Shown: positions 44,724 to 54,600 of the stretch, in pieces | How the letters are laid out: every line of letters begins with the position of its first letter | Position numbering within the stretch: the first letter of the stretch is position 1 | Assembly (NCBI RefSeq): GCF_000758665.1 | Contig: NZ_CP009285.1 | Location: 6,882,001-6,946,000, forward strand | DNA from: Paenibacillus borealis | GTDB lineage: Bacteria; Bacillota; Bacilli; Paenibacillales; Paenibacillaceae | DNA: 64,000 bases | Reading direction: 5' to 3' | Translations under genes and position numbers: made by a program | Notes under the pieces: generated by a model | What the model saw: the letters and a program-made list of their open reading frames with translations, nothing else | What the model was told of the DNA's origin: nothing | The model's database searches: none

Positions 44724-44768
44724 AAATACAGAAGAGCCGCCCATTTCTTTGGCGGCTCTTCTGTATTT
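44724..44768. terminator. strong bidirectional hairpin, probably yunB terminator
   Basis: AAATACAGAAGAGCCGCC pairs perfectly over 18 bp with its complement at 44751-44768. Confidence 0.75.
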
Positions 44769-44889
44769 GCGGCTTTTGCGGCTCTTGGCTCTTCTTGGGT
44801 TGATTGCGGATTATAGTCTTCTCATTATCGCTTCAACGGCCCGAAGGCCCGCATTATCGCTATCCCTGACCTCCTCCAAGGTGCAGCAG

Positions 44890-45072
44890 TTGGATTTCCT
44901 CCACTTAATCCTTCCGGTTTGCTTGCCTTACAGAAATTAGTTGGATTTATGACACTTAATCCTGTCTATATCCCCGCCGTCAGCGAATTCGGCTGAAATT
45001 AAGTGCCGTTTTTCCAACTAAGTCCCGGGAATCAGAGATTCTGCCAACAACAGATGGAGTTTCTCCACTTAT
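44890..45072. repeat. dispersed intergenic repeat family R1, copy 2
   Basis: A 183-bp homologue of 12323-12506. Here the hairpin arms are clearer: TAGTTGG...CACTTAAT with ATTAAGTG...CCAACTA. Confidence 0.8.
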
Positions 45073-45096
45073 TTGTTCTACCCATCATATATCCCA

Positions 45097-46359
45097 TCAC
45101 TCACCGCTGCCCGCGTTGGCTCCGGCATTCCCGGCGTTTGCGCCTGGCGCAGAGTTGCCGCTCCCGGCCGGCATGTTATTCTCTCCGCTGTTTGAATTTC
45201 CGCCTGATCCGCTACCGTCGGGTAACGTGCCGTCCGCGTTGGTGCCGCTCTTCTCTGTGTTCAGCGAAGGGGCAGGAATGGCTATTCCCGGCGCGCTGCT
45301 GCCGTTCTCGCCGACAGGCTGGCCCTGATTGTCGTAATAGTACATCGGAACATCGCCGACAACCATAAGGTAGGATACAGGAATTTCCGTATCCACGATC
45401 TGCGGCTCCATATCAAACGGTATGACGACCGCTACCTCGGTAACGATATGAATAAAGACTTCAACGAGAATCATGTTGATGCCGGCATTTTTCTGCCGTG
45501 TGTTCAGCTCCACCTTCACCGCGCCCTGCGGTTCGATTTTGATCGGAATATCCGGCCCAAATGAGGCAATTAGCGGACTGCCCAGCGCCTGACCCAGCGG
45601 AATATGCTCCGTCTGGTTGTGCAGCTCCTGCAGTGTGGACTGGATGACTTCGGCAGCTTGTGAGGTAATCCGCATATGCTCCTTGTAGTTGAGCATGAAC
45701 CCGGATATTTTGCCGTTCTTATCCGTCTTCCAGTCAATCAGCGCTTCCGCGTTCCCGCCGTCCGCAACCTGGGAAGTAATCGCCTTGTTAATGGATTCCG
45801 TAGCGATTTGTTTCACCCGGATCTGCGCCAGATGGAGAATCGGCGGCTTCAAATGCTGCTCCACATAACGCAGCCCCTGAAGCACAGCCAGAATCAGCAG
45901 CAGGCTCAGGATGATCCAGAATCTGCCCCGGCGGCGCGGCTTCCGCCCTTTCCCTGCGCCGGCCTCCTGCTTCTTCCGCTCCCGGCCGTGGAACAGGCTG
46001 AATCCCCCGCCCCGGCTGGCTTTGCGCCAGACACGATAGCCCGGAGCGCCCGCTCCTGCACCGGGCGAAGCCGTCTCATAACCCGCTCCCTTCCTGTACG
46101 GTCGGGTTTCTGCCCTCGAAGGCTTCGCCACGAATACACCGCCCCGGCTCGTCGGCCTGGACCCGGACCTTGACGGCTTCGCCTCGAATCTTGCTCCTGA
46201 ACCCGGCGGCCTGAATACAGTCTTCGACGGTTTAGCCTTGAACGCCGGGCTGCGCCCGGCCGGTCTCGGCAGCCCGCTCCAGCTGAATCTCGGCAGCCGC
46301 AGACGCCCGAAGAATGGTACGCCTGCCCGCCGGTTTCCCCATTTTCTGATTCTGCCCAT
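45097..46359 (-). CDS. yunB: sporulation protein YunB, with long basic N-terminal extension
   Basis: A 420-aa protein. The YunB core (about 145-330) has one membrane anchor (FWIILSLLLILAVLQGLRYV), then ILHLAQIRVKQIATESINKAI, IPLGQALGSPLIASFGPDIPIKI and a VEVFIHIVTEVAVVIPF stretch. Bacillus YunB is mother-cell expressed and needed for spore formation. Two departures from the family: a 145-residue Arg/Pro/Ser-rich N-terminus containing three copies of F-x-AKPS (KAKPSK, EAKPSR, VAKPSR) about 20 residues apart, and a Gly/Asn/Ala-rich C-terminal tail. ATG at 46359 with GGGAGGG somewhat distant; a start nearer the anchor cannot be excluded. Confidence 0.88.
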   Translation of the reverse strand: MGRIRKWGNRRAGVPFFGRLRLPRFSWSGLPRPAGRSPAFKAKPSKTVFRPPGSGARFEAKPSRSGSRPTSRGGVFVAKPSRAETRPYRKGAGYETASPGAGAGAPGYRVWRKASRGGGFSLFHGRERKKQEAGAGKGRKPRRRGRFWIILSLLLILAVLQGLRYVEQHLKPPILHLAQIRVKQIATESINKAITSQVADGGNAEALIDWKTDKNGKISGFMLNYKEHMRITSQAAEVIQSTLQELHNQTEHIPLGQALGSPLIASFGPDIPIKIEPQGAVKVELNTRQKNAGINMILVEVFIHIVTEVAVVIPFDMEPQIVDTEIPVSYLMVVGDVPMYYYDNQGQPVGENGSSAPGIAIPAPSLNTEKSGTNADGTLPDGSGSGGNSNSGENNMPAGSGNSAPGANAGNAGANAGSGE

Positions 46360-46484
46360 GCCTTGCAGTCCCTCCCGACCTTCCTGCGGTCAAGCCGCCC
46401 ATGTACTATAAGGCTATTCGGGACAAACGCAAAAAAGAAGAACATCCCTGCGGCAAAGCACCGCAGAAACGTTCCTCTTTGGAG

Positions 46485-46592
46485 AAGTAGATACGGCTTT
46501 GCCGTCCTTTTATAAGGACGTTACCCTTTCAGCAAGAAATAGAAGGATAAGTTATCATGTGAAACCTATAAATTCTTATAGTTGTACAAAAA
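46485..46592. repeat. dispersed intergenic repeat family R2, copy 2
   Basis: Homologous to 39421-39525. The inner hairpin CGTCC-TTTTATAA-GGACG is kept but the outer arms are mismatched. Confidence 0.88.
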
Positions 46593-46707
46593 TCACCCTT
46601 ACGGGTGAATTAAGCCGGATTTTATGCGCTTATATTGATCTACTAAGGCTACTTCCGGGACAGCCCCCGGGGAAATCAAGTGCAATAATGCTCCTCATTC
46701 CCGCCTA

Positions 46708-46900
46708 CCGCCCACTTTCGGCGGATTCAGAGGGATTTATCCCTTTGTTTTCCTCATGCCGCCCACTTTCGGCGGATTTAGAGGGATTTATCCCTTTGAT
46801 TTCCCCATACCGCCCACTTTCGGCGGATTCAGGGGCACTTTTGCCACTCATTTCCACCTGCCGCCCGCTTCCGGCGGATTCAGTAGCATTCCTAATACTT
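46708..46900. repeat. 51-bp tandem array, four units
   Basis: Units start at 46708, 46759, 46810 and 46861, an exact 51-bp period. Each carries CCGCCCACTTTCGGCGG (a small hairpin), and the first two also carry AGGGATTTATCCCT; the fourth unit is diverged. Confidence 0.92.
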
Positions 46901-46915
46901 AATTTCCGAGTCAAC

Positions 46916-46974
46916 AAGTGGAAACGGCTTCTCCGTCCTTCTAAAAGGAGGGGAAGCCGTTTCAGCATATTTTC
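46916..46974. repeat. dispersed repeat family R2, copy 3 (short form)
   Basis: AAGTGGAAACGGCTTCTCCG start matches R2; perfect 11-bp outer arms GAAACGGCTTC/GAAGCCGTTTC. It may also end transcription of the TVP38 gene. Confidence 0.7.
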
Positions 46975-47586
46975 CTAATGCCCCATCCGCTTGCGCTTAT
47001 CCTCCTGCAGATGCCCCCAGTGACGGCGGACAAAAATAGCGATCAGAATCACCATAAACACCGCATACCACGTAAGGAATCCGTTCCATTCCTCCCGGGG
47101 GACAATCAGCGAGGAGCTGATCGTTCCAAACAGCCAGATGTAAGACAGATTCCCAAGTACCGTGCCCCAGATAAACGCAGCAGGCTTAATCGGAGAAACG
47201 GCCGACATCAGATTGATAATATTGCTCGGCACAATCGGAATCGTGCGCAGCAGCACCAGGGTCCAGATACCGTAGCGGTCAAGATACATCTGCCATTTGT
47301 CATAGCGCTTCAGCTTATATCCCCATTTCCGGTCAAACCACTCAAAGAGATAACGCCGGAACAGGAAGTAGACGAGCACCGCACCAATATTACAGGCCAG
47401 CCAGCTGACAATCATACCGCCAATAACATTAAATACAGAGACGTGAAGCACAATCAGGATCGCCAGTGGGAAAAATCCGAACAAACTTTGCAGTACCGCC
47501 AGCGGAACGGTAGCGAATAGAATGGAAGGGCCGCTCAGTCCAAGACTCTGCAGCAGCCAGTCGATCCAGGCATTAATGGTCTCAGT
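46975..47586 (-). CDS. TVP38/TMEM64 family membrane protein
   Basis: A 203-aa polytopic membrane protein of the SNARE-associated/DedA-like group. FATVPLAVLQSLFGFFPLAI, VFNVIGGMIVSWLACNIGAVL, YFLFRRYLFEWFDRKWGYKL, the conserved LLRTIPIVPSNIINLMSAVS and GTVLGNLSYIWLFGTI are typical. Five to six membrane segments. Such proteins influence lipid or envelope homeostasis; the transported species is unsettled. GTG at 47586 follows AAAGGGGAG and is preferred to the upstream ATG at 47697, which has no ribosome site and runs into the opuA terminator. Confidence 0.85.
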   Translation of the reverse strand, partial: TETINAWIDWLLQSLGLSGPSILFATVPLAVLQSLFGFFPLAILIVLHVSVFNVIGGMIVSWLACNIGAVLVYFLFRRYLFEWFDRKWGYKLKRYDKWQMYLDRYGIWTLVLLRTIPIVPSNIINLMSAVSPIKPAAFIWGTVLGNLSYIWLFGTISSSLIVPREEWNGFLTWYAVFMVILIAIFVRRHWGHLQEDKRKRMGH

Positions 47587-47689
47587 CACGGAGCTCTCCC
47601 CTTTCCTGACTCCTTGCAGCAGCTGTCTCCTGATTTCATACTGAACATAAGGGAATCGCTCATTAACGTTTGTTTCGTGAATCTTCAAG

Positions 47690-47713
47690 AAAAACACCCC
47701 TCTCGGGGTGTTT
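47690..47713 (-). terminator. terminator of the opuA operon
   Basis: AAACACCCC-TCTC-GGGGTGTTT with TTTTT following on the reverse strand. Confidence 0.85.
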
Positions 47714-47850
47714 GTTGAATGAGTTTGCTTATGATATGTACATCTAAAGAACAGTCGTTAGCGTACAAGTTACAGAATTGTAGCCTATGTTCTTTCAATC
47801 ATAGCACACATCGATCTTCTCTGCCAAATAGCTGATTCGCTGAACAATCT

Positions 47851-48735
47851 CTACAAATTCACTCCGGTAATCCACTCATTCACCTTGGCTTCATTGTTAT
47901 CGACCCAATCCTTGGCCGCTTCCTCCGGCGATTGTCCGCCTTGAATCTTAACCATGACCTGAGCCATATCGTCTGCTGTCCACTTGAATTGGCTTAAGAA
48001 CAAGTATACATCAGGCATATCATCCTTCAGACCTTTTCGTACCATAGTATGGATCTGTTCAGCACCGCCGTATACATTCTTGGGGTCATCCAGATATTTC
48101 AGATCCATATTCGCGAACATCCAGTGCGGGGTCCAGCCGGTAACTACGATCGGTTCATTGTTGTCAAAAGCTTTCTGCAGCTCCTGTGCCATCGCCGCCG
48201 AAGAGCTCTCAAGCAGCGTATAATCGCTTAACCCGTAGGCTTCAACCGCGGTTTCAGTGGACGTCATAATGCCGGCACCCGGTTCGATGCCGATAATCAT
48301 GTTATCCAACGAAGCCGCAACCTCCGGATTGTTCAGGTCTTCAATGGAATTGATATCCATGTAAGCTGGAACGGCAAGTCCTGTCTTCGTTCCATCCAGA
48401 TTCACACCGGCATCTACGACATCGTTACCGTATTTCTCCAGATAGGAAGCATGGGTACCCGGCAGCCAGGCGGCTACCATCGCATCCGCACTTCCGTCGG
48501 CAATCCCTGCCCACATTGGACCGGCATCGACCTGGAGCATTTCTACCGTAACGCCAAGCTTCGATTCCAGAACTTCCTTAACCACGTTCGTGCTGGCAAT
48601 TTCCGAATCCCAGGCCACATAAGCCAGCTTCACCGAAGAATTATCCTTGGACGAACACCCGGAAATAACTACAACCATCATCAATAGCATAATCAAGCCA
48701 AGCTGGCTCAGTTTCATCGATTTAAATTTTCTCAT
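47851..48735 (-). CDS. opuAC: glycine betaine ABC transporter substrate-binding lipoprotein
   Basis: A 294-aa OpuAC-type binding lipoprotein. The lipobox is ISGC after MKLSQLGLIMLLMMVVV. Then VKLAYVAWDSEIASTNVVKE, DAMVAAWLPGTHASYL, DINSIEDLNNPEVA, GWTPHWMFANMDLKYLDDP and a C-terminal KIQGGQSPEEAAKDWVDNNE. The Trp residues in DSE/GWTPHW regions are those expected to cage the quaternary ammonium group. Third gene of the opuA operon, 17 bp after the permease gene. Confidence 0.94.
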   Translation of the reverse strand: MRKFKSMKLSQLGLIMLLMMVVVISGCSSKDNSSVKLAYVAWDSEIASTNVVKEVLESKLGVTVEMLQVDAGPMWAGIADGSADAMVAAWLPGTHASYLEKYGNDVVDAGVNLDGTKTGLAVPAYMDINSIEDLNNPEVAASLDNMIIGIEPGAGIMTSTETAVEAYGLSDYTLLESSSAAMAQELQKAFDNNEPIVVTGWTPHWMFANMDLKYLDDPKNVYGGAEQIHTMVRKGLKDDMPDVYLFLSQFKWTADDMAQVMVKIQGGQSPEEAAKDWVDNNEAKVNEWITGVNL

Positions 48736-48752
48736 ATGAATTATACACTCCT

Positions 48753-49589
48753 CTATCCTTGTTGTTTGGGCTTGAACAGCTTCTGGGTCAGACGGTCCAG
48801 CAATATCGCAATAATAACAATGGCAATTCCCGCTTCGAAGCCTGCCCCCGTCTTGGCCTGTGATACCGCACGGTACACATAGGCACCGACACCTTGGGCG
48901 CCGATCATGGACGAGATTACGACCATTGACAGTGACAGCATAATGGTCTGGTTAATACCAGCCATAATAGTCGGCAGGGCAATCGGCAGCTGCAGCTTGA
49001 ACAGCTTCTGTCCTGCCGTCGATCCGAAGGCATCCGCAGCCTCCACAAGCTCCGGCGATACCTGCCGGATACCCAGGTTCGTTAGACGGATGGTTGGCGG
49101 GATAGCAAATATAATAGAAGCAATCACCCCGGGCACTACACCCAGCGAGAAGAACGATACCGCAGGCAGCAGATATACGAACGCCGGCATCGTCTGCATG
49201 AAGTCAAGTATAGGCGTAGCAATGTTCTGGAAGGTCTTGCTCTGTGCACAGAGCACGCCCAGCGGAACCCCGATAATTACAGCCAGCAAGGAAGCCGTCA
49301 GCACAAGGGCCAGCGACTGCATTGAGGGGTCCCATAATCCGAGATTATCAATCAACAGCAGCCCGATCACTGCGAACAATGCCATCCGCCATTTGCCGAT
49401 CCAATAAGCCAAAGCGGCGATAAGTATGGTCAGCACAATCGCGGGCAGGAATGTTAGCGCCGCATCAATGCCGCTTACCATTCCGCCGATCACAGCATGA
49501 ATGAGATCGAAGAAGGGGCCGAAATAAGTCGTCAGCCAGTCTTCGAGCCATTCTACGCCCTTTCCGAGCGGTATTTTGGGTAAATTCAT
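48753..49589 (-). CDS. opuAB: glycine betaine ABC transporter permease
   Basis: A 278-aa ProW/OpuAB-like permease. GKGVEWLEDWLTTYFGPFFD is the typical N-terminus, followed by membrane segments (LTFLPAIVLTILIAALAYWIG), QTMPAFVYLLPAVSFFSLG and the coupling loop ELVEAADAFGSTAGQKLFKL QLP. The ATG at 49589 overlaps the ATPase stop (ATGA). Imports osmoprotectant with OpuAA and OpuAC. Confidence 0.95.
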   Translation of the reverse strand: MNLPKIPLGKGVEWLEDWLTTYFGPFFDLIHAVIGGMVSGIDAALTFLPAIVLTILIAALAYWIGKWRMALFAVIGLLLIDNLGLWDPSMQSLALVLTASLLAVIIGVPLGVLCAQSKTFQNIATPILDFMQTMPAFVYLLPAVSFFSLGVVPGVIASIIFAIPPTIRLTNLGIRQVSPELVEAADAFGSTAGQKLFKLQLPIALPTIMAGINQTIMLSLSMVVISSMIGAQGVGAYVYRAVSQAKTGAGFEAGIAIVIIAILLDRLTQKLFKPKQQG

Positions 49590-50785
49590 GAACCAAGTCC
49601 TCCTTCCGGAACCGCATTACCGGCAAGTGCGGACAGCACGGCTCCCTTGATGACAATGCCCTTCAGCTTGTCACCCTCGTCTACTACGGCAACCGGCAGA
49701 TGCGTCTCCGACATCATCTCGAACAGGTCATTCAGCAGGGTATCCGGCCGTACACGGGGAATCTCCCGCTGCATGACTTCCAGAATGCTCCGGTTCTCTT
49801 TCAGTGCCTGTGCCGCATTCTCCGCTGTAATTACACCTTGCAGCTTCATTTCATTATCCGCCACATACAGGCTGGATACTCCGCTGTCCCGCATAAGCTG
49901 CAGGGCTACCCGGGGTCCGCGTTCCGGACGGATCATCTCCGGCTGGCGCATGACATGAGCGGCGGTCAGCACCTTAGACAAGTCGACGTCCTCAACGAAT
50001 CGTTCTACATATTTATTTGCAGGCTGAATGAGGATTTCTTCCGGCGAACCGATCTGGACAATGACCCCGTCCTTCATCAGTGCAATCCGGTCACCAATCC
50101 GCAGCGCCTCATCGAGATCATGCGTGATGAATACAATGGTCTTCTTCACCCGAGCCTGCAGCTCCAGCAGCTCCTGCTGCATATCCTTGCGGATCAGCGG
50201 ATCAAGCGCACTGAAGGCCTCATCCATCAGCAGGATATCAGGATCATTGGCAAGCCCTCTGGCCAGACCGACACGCTGTTGCATGCCGCCGCTCAGCTGA
50301 TCCGGCCGGTGATGCTCCCAGCCCTTAAGGCCGACCAGCTCAAGTGCCTCCATGGCAAGACGGGTTCGCTTGCTCTTCTCCACACCTTGCACTTCCAGTC
50401 CGTATTCAGCATTGGCCAGCACACTTCGGTGCGGGAACAACGCGAACTTTTGAAAGACCATGCCGATATTCTTGCGCCGGAACTCTCTTAGCTGCTCCGG
50501 ATTCATCTGGACAACGTCCTTGCCCTTGAATAATACTTGGCCCCCAGTGGGCTCAATCAGCCGGTTCAATAACCGGACGAGCGTGGACTTACCGCTGCCC
50601 GACAATCCCATAACGACAAATATTTCTCCTTCTTCAATGCTGAATTCGGCTTTATTCACGCCAACCGTCAGCTTGGCTTCCCGGGCAATCTTCTCTTTGG
50701 ACCAGCCTTGTTCTAATAATGGAAGTGCCCGTACCGCATCATGACCGAATACTTTGGTAAGCTGTTTCACCTCTATAATTGCCAT
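49586..50785 (-). CDS. opuAA: glycine betaine ABC transporter ATP-binding protein with CBS pair
   Basis: A 399-aa ATPase. Walker A is GLSGSGKST (residues 60-68), signature LSGGMQQRVGLARGL, Walker B ILLMDEAFSALDP and the His switch FITHDLDEAL. Two CBS domains follow (about 275-399), the ionic-strength sensor of OpuA-type importers. ATG at 50785 with GGAGG upstream. First gene of the operon; the divergent GbsR-like regulator lies 256 bp away. Confidence 0.95.
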   Translation of the reverse strand: MAIIEVKQLTKVFGHDAVRALPLLEQGWSKEKIAREAKLTVGVNKAEFSIEEGEIFVVMGLSGSGKSTLVRLLNRLIEPTGGQVLFKGKDVVQMNPEQLREFRRKNIGMVFQKFALFPHRSVLANAEYGLEVQGVEKSKRTRLAMEALELVGLKGWEHHRPDQLSGGMQQRVGLARGLANDPDILLMDEAFSALDPLIRKDMQQELLELQARVKKTIVFITHDLDEALRIGDRIALMKDGVIVQIGSPEEILIQPANKYVERFVEDVDLSKVLTAAHVMRQPEMIRPERGPRVALQLMRDSGVSSLYVADNEMKLQGVITAENAAQALKENRSILEVMQREIPRVRPDTLLNDLFEMMSETHLPVAVVDEGDKLKGIVIKGAVLSALAGNAVPEGGLGS

Positions 50786-50899
50786 GGTGACCTCCTTCTC
50801 TCCCCTTAATATTTCAGGTTAGTTCTCCTGACCTAGTGTAACGGACTTGTGAAAAGAGACGCAAAGCGCATATTCGCTTAAAATTTAGTGTACAGTTTT

Positions 50900-50917
50900 A
50901 ACTTTACGAACTTTACG
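50900..50917. promoter_or_regulatory. adjacent 9-bp direct repeats between opuA and the GbsR-like gene
   Basis: AACTTTACGAACTTTACG: two exact 9-mers without spacer; candidate regulator site in the divergent promoter region. Confidence 0.5.
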
Positions 50918-50962
50918 TATAGAATACTCTGTTTAACGCCATATTCCGTTCCAGATGAATTC

Positions 50963-50992
50963 TTTACTTATAGCAGAGGATTTGATTACAAT
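50963..50992 (+). promoter_or_regulatory. promoter of the GbsR-like gene
   Basis: TTTACT (50963-50968), 18-bp spacer, TACAAT (50987-50992). Confidence 0.5.
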
Positions 50993-51041
50993 ACATTGGA
51001 GAGGTTTGTTGCCTGTCAGCCTATTCCTCAGGAGGGACATC

Positions 51042-51596
51042 ATGAATGATTTAGAGGGGCTTCTGCCCGAACAAATAGAGCGAATCAGCAAAGTCCGGGA
51101 GCGGGTCATCGATTCCATCGGTAAAAATATGGATTTGTACGGGATTACCCTCTCCATTGGGCATTTATACGGTTACATGTATTTCAATCAGGGTCCGGTT
51201 ACACTGGACGAACTGAGCAGCACTATGGGTATGAGCAAGACATCGATGAGTACCGGTGTGCGCACGCTGCTGGATCTGAAGATGATCGATAAAGTCTGGG
51301 GAAAAGGCACCCGCAAGGATCTGTTCGAGGTGGTCCCCGACTGGCATCAGAACTTCAGTGACTACTTCTCCATTAAATGGAGAAAAGCAGTCGAGGGTAA
51401 TATGACTGCACTTAACAAATCATTGTCCGAGATCCAGCAGATGAAGCAAGATTATGCGGACGAGCCCGATATCGAACGTCTGCTCCTGACCGATGAGACC
51501 AAAATTGAGGAAGCGATCAAATATTACCGCTGGCTGCTGAAGCTGATCGAAGCGCTGGAGACCGGCAAGATTTTTGAATTAATCCCTAAAGAATAA
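51042..51596 (+). CDS. GbsR/OpcR-like MarR-family transcriptional regulator
   Basis: A 184-aa winged-helix regulator of the GbsR group, which represses or tunes osmoprotectant uptake and choline-to-betaine genes. Conserved parts: YGITLSIGHLYGYMYFNQGP, VTLDELSSTMGMSKTSMSTG (recognition helix), RTLLDLKMIDKVWGKGTRKDL and YYRWLLKLIEALETGKIFE at the end. ATG at 51042 with AGGAGGG upstream is preferred to 50955, which lies upstream of the promoter's likely start point. Divergent from opuA, its probable target. Confidence 0.88.
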   Translation: MNDLEGLLPEQIERISKVRERVIDSIGKNMDLYGITLSIGHLYGYMYFNQGPVTLDELSSTMGMSKTSMSTGVRTLLDLKMIDKVWGKGTRKDLFEVVPDWHQNFSDYFSIKWRKAVEGNMTALNKSLSEIQQMKQDYADEPDIERLLLTDETKIEEAIKYYRWLLKLIEALETGKIFELIPKE

Positions 51597-51634
51597 TATC
51601 AGCCATATACGTTAATCCTATTCCGTACAAATGC

Positions 51635-51674
51635 AAACGGCCGCGATCCTTATATTCAAGGATCGCGGCCGTTT
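51635..51674. terminator. bidirectional terminator between gbsR-like and GH16 genes
   Basis: AAACGGCCGCGATCCTT-ATATTC-AAGGATCGCGGCCGTTT, perfect 17-bp stem between convergent genes. Confidence 0.88.
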
Positions 51675-51696
51675 ATCATTTACTGCTATTGTGCCG

Positions 51697-54600
51697 TTAA
51701 GGAGCCTCCACCAGGCTGACATCATCGATATAAATATGGTTGCCGGCTTGGATGGCCGTGTTGGTCTGTGCGCTGTTTCCGTCAATGAGCCCCATAAGGA
51801 ATACCAGATGTGCACCCGCATCGGTGCTGTCATTCATAGTGAAGGTGTAGCTGTACACCTCCATCTCACTGGTCAGGGCTAAGGCTGTCACCGGTAAATA
51901 CTTGTTGTAATCCGGGCCGAAGTGCTCAACGGCCACTTCAATCAGCCGGTTCACATCCGAGCGGGCCTTGAAGGTCAGGGTGTAGGTCTTACCTTTCACA
52001 AGCTTCAGGTCTCTGTAATCGACCTGCGCAGTGTAATTATATAATCCGGTGAAATTCAACGAGATATCAAGCTCCTCATCCTTAACTGCGGCACTCCCCT
52101 TCCCTGGTTCTTCGAAGTATTGCGTCCAGCCCTTAATGCCCTGATCCGCATTGAAGGTTCCGTTATCCAGCGTGCCGCTGGCAGGTTCGATGACCGGACC
52201 GCCTGTAACCTCTCTGACCACAATATCATCCAGCGAAATGGTGTGCGCAGTACCGTTGGCCGTCCCGTCTTCACCCACGGTTTTGCCGATCAGATAGTTC
52301 AGCTTCAGCGGGCTGTCATTTGTAACACTGAACTGCGCGCTGTAAGTCGCCCAGGTTGCCGTGACATCAAACTTCGCTTGAGCTGACTGGGCCGAGGTTC
52401 CGCTGTACTCCACAATAATCTGCCGTGCAACCGTAGATTTAGCCTTGAAGCTCAGCTCGTAGGTTTTGCCTGCTTCCAGCTTGATATGCTCCTGATAGAA
52501 CTGTGTACTCCAGGTATCTCCGCCGGCAGCGGCAATCTCGATCTCCGCCACACCCTCGTTCACCTTAAAGTTTGAGACTCCTCCTCCCCCGGACCATGTC
52601 GACCAACCCGAGTCACCGCTTGTGAATGAACCGTTGACCACGAGGTTGTTGTCATTGGCCAGAATGACCTGAACGATACTTGAGCCTACATAACCCTCTG
52701 CTTCCACGGTAATCTTATAGCTGCCCTCTGCCGGGAATGCCGCAGCATCGATGATAATCGCGCCGGATTTCAGACTGTAAAGTTCATCCGCAAGCGTGAC
52801 ACCGTCCACCTTCACGGCATTAATTTTGCCAGACCAGTCTCCCTTCTCTATGAAGGTAAGCTCGATCGGCTGCGACACCCGGTTACCGGTGCTGTCTGCG
52901 AGCAGCTCCTGCGGCTTGGCCGGCGCGTCTTTGATCTCGAACTTCACATTGTCGATGATGATGTCATGGCTCTGCGGAACGCTCACATCGCCCACCTTGC
53001 CAAGCAGGAATTTCAGCGAAAGCGTATCATTCGTTGTCTGCCGGAATTCGAATCTGTAATGATCTGTTGCCGGTGATATATCGATTGTCTTATCCATTGA
53101 AGAGAAGTATTTCGCATTCTCCGCCTTCACGCTGATCTGGCGTGCAACGCTGGAGCTGGCATCGAATTCGACCACATAATCAGAGCCGGCAGCAGCCTTC
53201 AGCCCATTCTGGAACAGCATAACTGAATATGCCTTGTTACCGGTATTCGTAATGCTGAATTTCGCCGCTCCGTCCACTGCCGCCGCAGTACTCTGCCCGC
53301 CGTCTTCCGTAACCAGCCGCTCCCAGTTGTTCAGGCCGAAGCTGAAGTCCCCGTTCAGCAATGGGTAATAGGTCAGGGTAGGGTCATAATAGAAGCTGGT
53401 GCGCAGCAGAACGAAATTATCCACATACACGGTTCCGGCAGTCCCGCCAAGCCGCAGGACGAATTGACCCAGATGATCCGTTGCTCCTGCAAGGTTCGTG
53501 AACACCGCCTCTACCTGCTGTTTGTCTGCTGTAAGCTGCACGGGCTGTGAAGCGTATACCGTGCCGTCATTGCCCCGCAGTTCAACGAATGCTGTCCTCG
53601 GGGAGGAACTCTCGGCTTCGAAGGTCAGCTTGTAGTCGTGCCCCTGCACCAGGAAAATTCCCTTCTGCAGCAATGCAACGTCGGCGCTGCCGCCATCCCC
53701 GCCTGAAATTTCAAGCTTGAGGACGCCCGGGTCTACCACAACCGGAAGCACCGCTGCACCGCCTGTAGCCCCGGTATGCCAATAACTGAGCCGGTCCGGC
53801 TCGCCCAGATCAAAGCTGCCATTGTAGAGATGGTTACCGCTGCCCAGCGGTGTTTTGGCACTGTCATGATCGAACGGAATATGATCAATCTCTTCCAGCC
53901 GGGCATTGCCGAGCCATACCGGTGAAGCATTGGTGCCCATATTGAACTCGATGCGCGCGGCATTATCCGAGCTCTCCTTCATTTGGAACATCGTCTCGAA
54001 ATGCTGAATCTCCGGTGTCAGATCAGCTTTGAATGCCGGTGAATACGACGGGAATCCCAGCGGCGCCCCGCCTGTCAGCCGGACGCTTATATCCCGCGCC
54101 GTATCCGTCTTGGCATCGAAGCTCAGCTTGTAGTATCTTCCCTTCGCGACTGAGACGATGGCCTGCGGCTGAATCGAATAAGAATTTCCGCCAGCGCTGC
54201 TGATATTCACCTTGAGGAAATTCTGCCCGCCTATAGGCTCAACCGATAGAGCTGCATCCGCTCCTTCATCCTTGTACAATACCCAGTGCGCTGTATTCGG
54301 AATGCCCATTCCGGCATCGCCTTCCACTTGTTCGGTGAAGCCGTTGTTATGAATGAAGTTGCCGTCCTCAAGCGGCAGCTTAGCACCCTCCAGATAAGGC
54401 TCCTTCTCAAACTCTACCGGTACCGGTTCCCGGTACTCGCGTCCGGTCAGCTCATATATTCTGACATAGTCAATTTCCATGGAACTTGGAAATACCGTCT
54501 CCTCCGTGGGGTTACCGTCAAAGTTACCGCCTACCGCCAGATTCATCAGAAGGTGGAACCTCTGGTTGAAGGGTGCCGGATAAGCATTCATAGCCGGCTG

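Larger units (their letters stand above)
46360..46974. other. gene-free region holding repeats and hairpins
   Basis: Contains a hairpin with T-run on the minus strand (about 46432-46472, CTGCGG-TGCTTTG-CCGCAG), repeat R2 copies 2 and 3 and a 51-bp array. Open frames here are made of repeat sequence. Confidence 0.7.

Noticed and set aside
46705..46968. 87-aa frame with GINPSESAESGR repeats
   Set aside because: Made of the 51-bp array and an R2 copy; no ribosome site and the frame starts inside a repeat hairpin.
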